This document shows, in pieces, positions 4,889-5,982 of a stretch of 5,982 bases of DNA. Below the pieces are notes generated by a model. It ran no database searches. It worked only from the letters and a program-made list of their open reading frames with translations, and was not told where the DNA came from. Position 1 is the first letter of the stretch, and each line of letters begins with the position of its first letter. The stretch is from Candidatus Omnitrophota bacterium (GTDB taxonomy: Bacteria; Omnitrophota; Gorgyraeia; 2-01-FULL-45-10), in NCBI GenBank assembly GCA_022703295.1, contig JAKLDX010000079.1:1-5982 (forward strand). Direction: 5' to 3'. Both the position numbers and the translations under genes were made by a program.

Positions 4889-5982
4889 CTATTTCAGTTT
4901 ACCGAACCACTCAACAAGAATCTTCTCGCCTTTTTTACCCCGGAGAGTGTAGCCAAGCGGGCCTATGTCGGGCCTAGGGAAGTAATTCCACCAGTAGAAT
5001 CCTTTGAACCAGGTCCTCTTCGAAAGCACGGTGAAGAGGGCCTCAAGACAGTTTGCCTGTTCGTCCTGGCTCTCTTTGTATTTTGCCAAAGTCGGCAGCA
5101 CGCGCCATGGCTGCTTGTTCGAACCTTCTATGGTATCGTATCCGACCTCCGTGAATATAACGGGCTTATCCAACTTGCTCGTTCTAAGCCACGCCTCTAT
5201 AACATCGGCGTTCTTTTCCCAGCCTTTTATGAGTTCTTCTTTCGGAGGGTTTATCTTGTCAGTAAGCGGAAAATACGCGTCCATTCCTATATAATCGACG
5301 GCCGGCCAGAACGAGACGCCGTCATATTCATCCCAATTTGCCGCGTACGTTATCGGTCCTTTATAGACGGCCCTTATCGCGGCGATGATATCCAGCCACT
5401 GGGTTTTCCATTTCTCCGTGGTCGTATTCGATAACTCCGTACCTATACAGAGAAGCTCTACATTGTATTTTGCCGCAAGCCGCGCGAAGTGCAGAATGCA
5501 ATCCTTATAGCTTGCGAACCATTCATCGCTCGGGATTATGTTGGTCCGCACCTCTCCGTCCGCCAGATCCACATGCGGCTTCAGCATCACTTTCATGCCA
5601 AGCTCATGCATCACGTTTATCGCGTGGCCCAGAGATTCATCAGTCGTAGTCTTTTCCGGATCCGTATATATCTTCTTCGAAGCGGCATCCGCCTGGTACC
5701 AGACGGCCATCAGGCCTATCTCCTTGACGCCTAACCGCGACAGATATATCAGGCTGCAATCCGACGCTTCTGTGGCAAGCTCGTCCGACTTCCATGAAGT
5801 GTAAACAATACCTTTCTGGAACTCCTCGATAGTTATAGGTCCGGGCGATGCGACTATTTCGGTTCCTATCTTCTTTAAAAGTTCGCTCCTTTTATTCATG
5901 AGCTCGGTCTTCTCTTCGCTCGACTTAAAGATCTCTTCCTTCGGCAGTTCTCCGGGGTTCTGCGCTTTTGGCCCATAAGGCT
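4889..5982 (-). CDS. GH113-like glycoside hydrolase, 5' end beyond the right window edge
   Basis: The frame is open from the TAG at 4889-4891 to the window edge. The first in-frame Met (5899-5897) gives 336 residues, but it has no good ribosome binding site and no signal peptide. Upstream codons continue without a stop through a charged, Glu/Lys-rich stretch, so the true start probably lies outside. Numbered from that Met, the GH113-type landmarks are FQKGIVYTSW (27-36), WYQ (67-69), KVMLKPHVD (103-111), IGTELS with Glu155 as probable acid/base, YAANWDEY (185-192), DYIGMDAYFPL (202-212), FTEVGY with Glu251 as probable nucleophile, and FYWWNY near 301-306. Hydrolysis of mannan-type beta-linked polysaccharides is the family activity; the substrate here is inferred. 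It is a clear paralog of 717-1805 but has a longer N-terminal lead-in before the barrel (at least 53 residues before the first barrel motif), possibly a linker, anchor or additional domain. Location depends on the unseen N-terminus. Confidence 0.85.
   Translation of the reverse strand, partial: PYGPKAQNPGELPKEEIFKSSEEKTELMNKRSELLKKIGTEIVASPGPITIEEFQKGIVYTSWKSDELATEASDCSLIYLSRLGVKEIGLMAVWYQADAASKKIYTDPEKTTTDESLGHAINVMHELGMKVMLKPHVDLADGEVRTNIIPSDEWFASYKDCILHFARLAAKYNVELLCIGTELSNTTTEKWKTQWLDIIAAIRAVYKGPITYAANWDEYDGVSFWPAVDYIGMDAYFPLTDKINPPKEELIKGWEKNADVIEAWLRTSKLDKPVIFTEVGYDTIEGSNKQPWRVLPTLAKYKESQDEQANCLEALFTVLSKRTWFKGFYWWNYFPRPDIGPLGYTLRGKKGEKILVEWFGKLK

Overview
The window is a compact stretch of bacterial DNA with every supportable gene on the minus strand, so it is transcribed from right to left. 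Sec-type signal peptides, a membrane histidine kinase with an extracytoplasmic sensor and exported carbohydrate-active proteins point to a bacterium, probably Gram-negative. The mixed base composition, short gaps and exported sugar-active proteins would fit an uncultured lineage such as Omnitrophota or another PVC-related group, but that placement is a guess; no marker gene is present.

Layout in transcription order. (1) 4889 to the right edge: a GH113-like (beta-mannanase-type) TIM-barrel glycoside hydrolase whose reading frame stays open to the window edge, so its start is probably outside. (2) 4801-4882: an AT-rich palindrome built from 7-nt units, filling almost the whole gap. (3) 4130-4798 and 2651-4129: an OmpR-family response regulator and a CusS-like sensor kinase, with stop and start codons touching. 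(4) 1952-2548: a small secreted beta-sandwich protein with its own strong ribosome binding site and a probable promoter, followed by a hairpin terminator at 1897-1936. (5) 717-1805 and 106-708: a second GH113-like enzyme with a near-consensus promoter at 1861-1889, followed 8 nt later by a second copy of the small beta-sandwich protein. (6) 30-109: a second 7-nt-unit palindrome, which supplies the stop codon of the preceding gene. (7) 9 to the left edge: the first three codons of a probable further gene, behind a good ribosome binding site.

The window therefore holds two paralogous pairs (two GH113-like enzymes and two stand-alone carbohydrate-binding-like proteins) around a two-component system. 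A reasonable working model is a secreted mannan- or glycan-processing set in which catalytic and binding modules are separate polypeptides. Control by the adjacent sensor pair is possible but unproven. The most unusual DNA feature is the heptamer-based palindrome family, whose two copies sit exactly at gene boundaries and share a 25-nt exact segment in opposite orientation.
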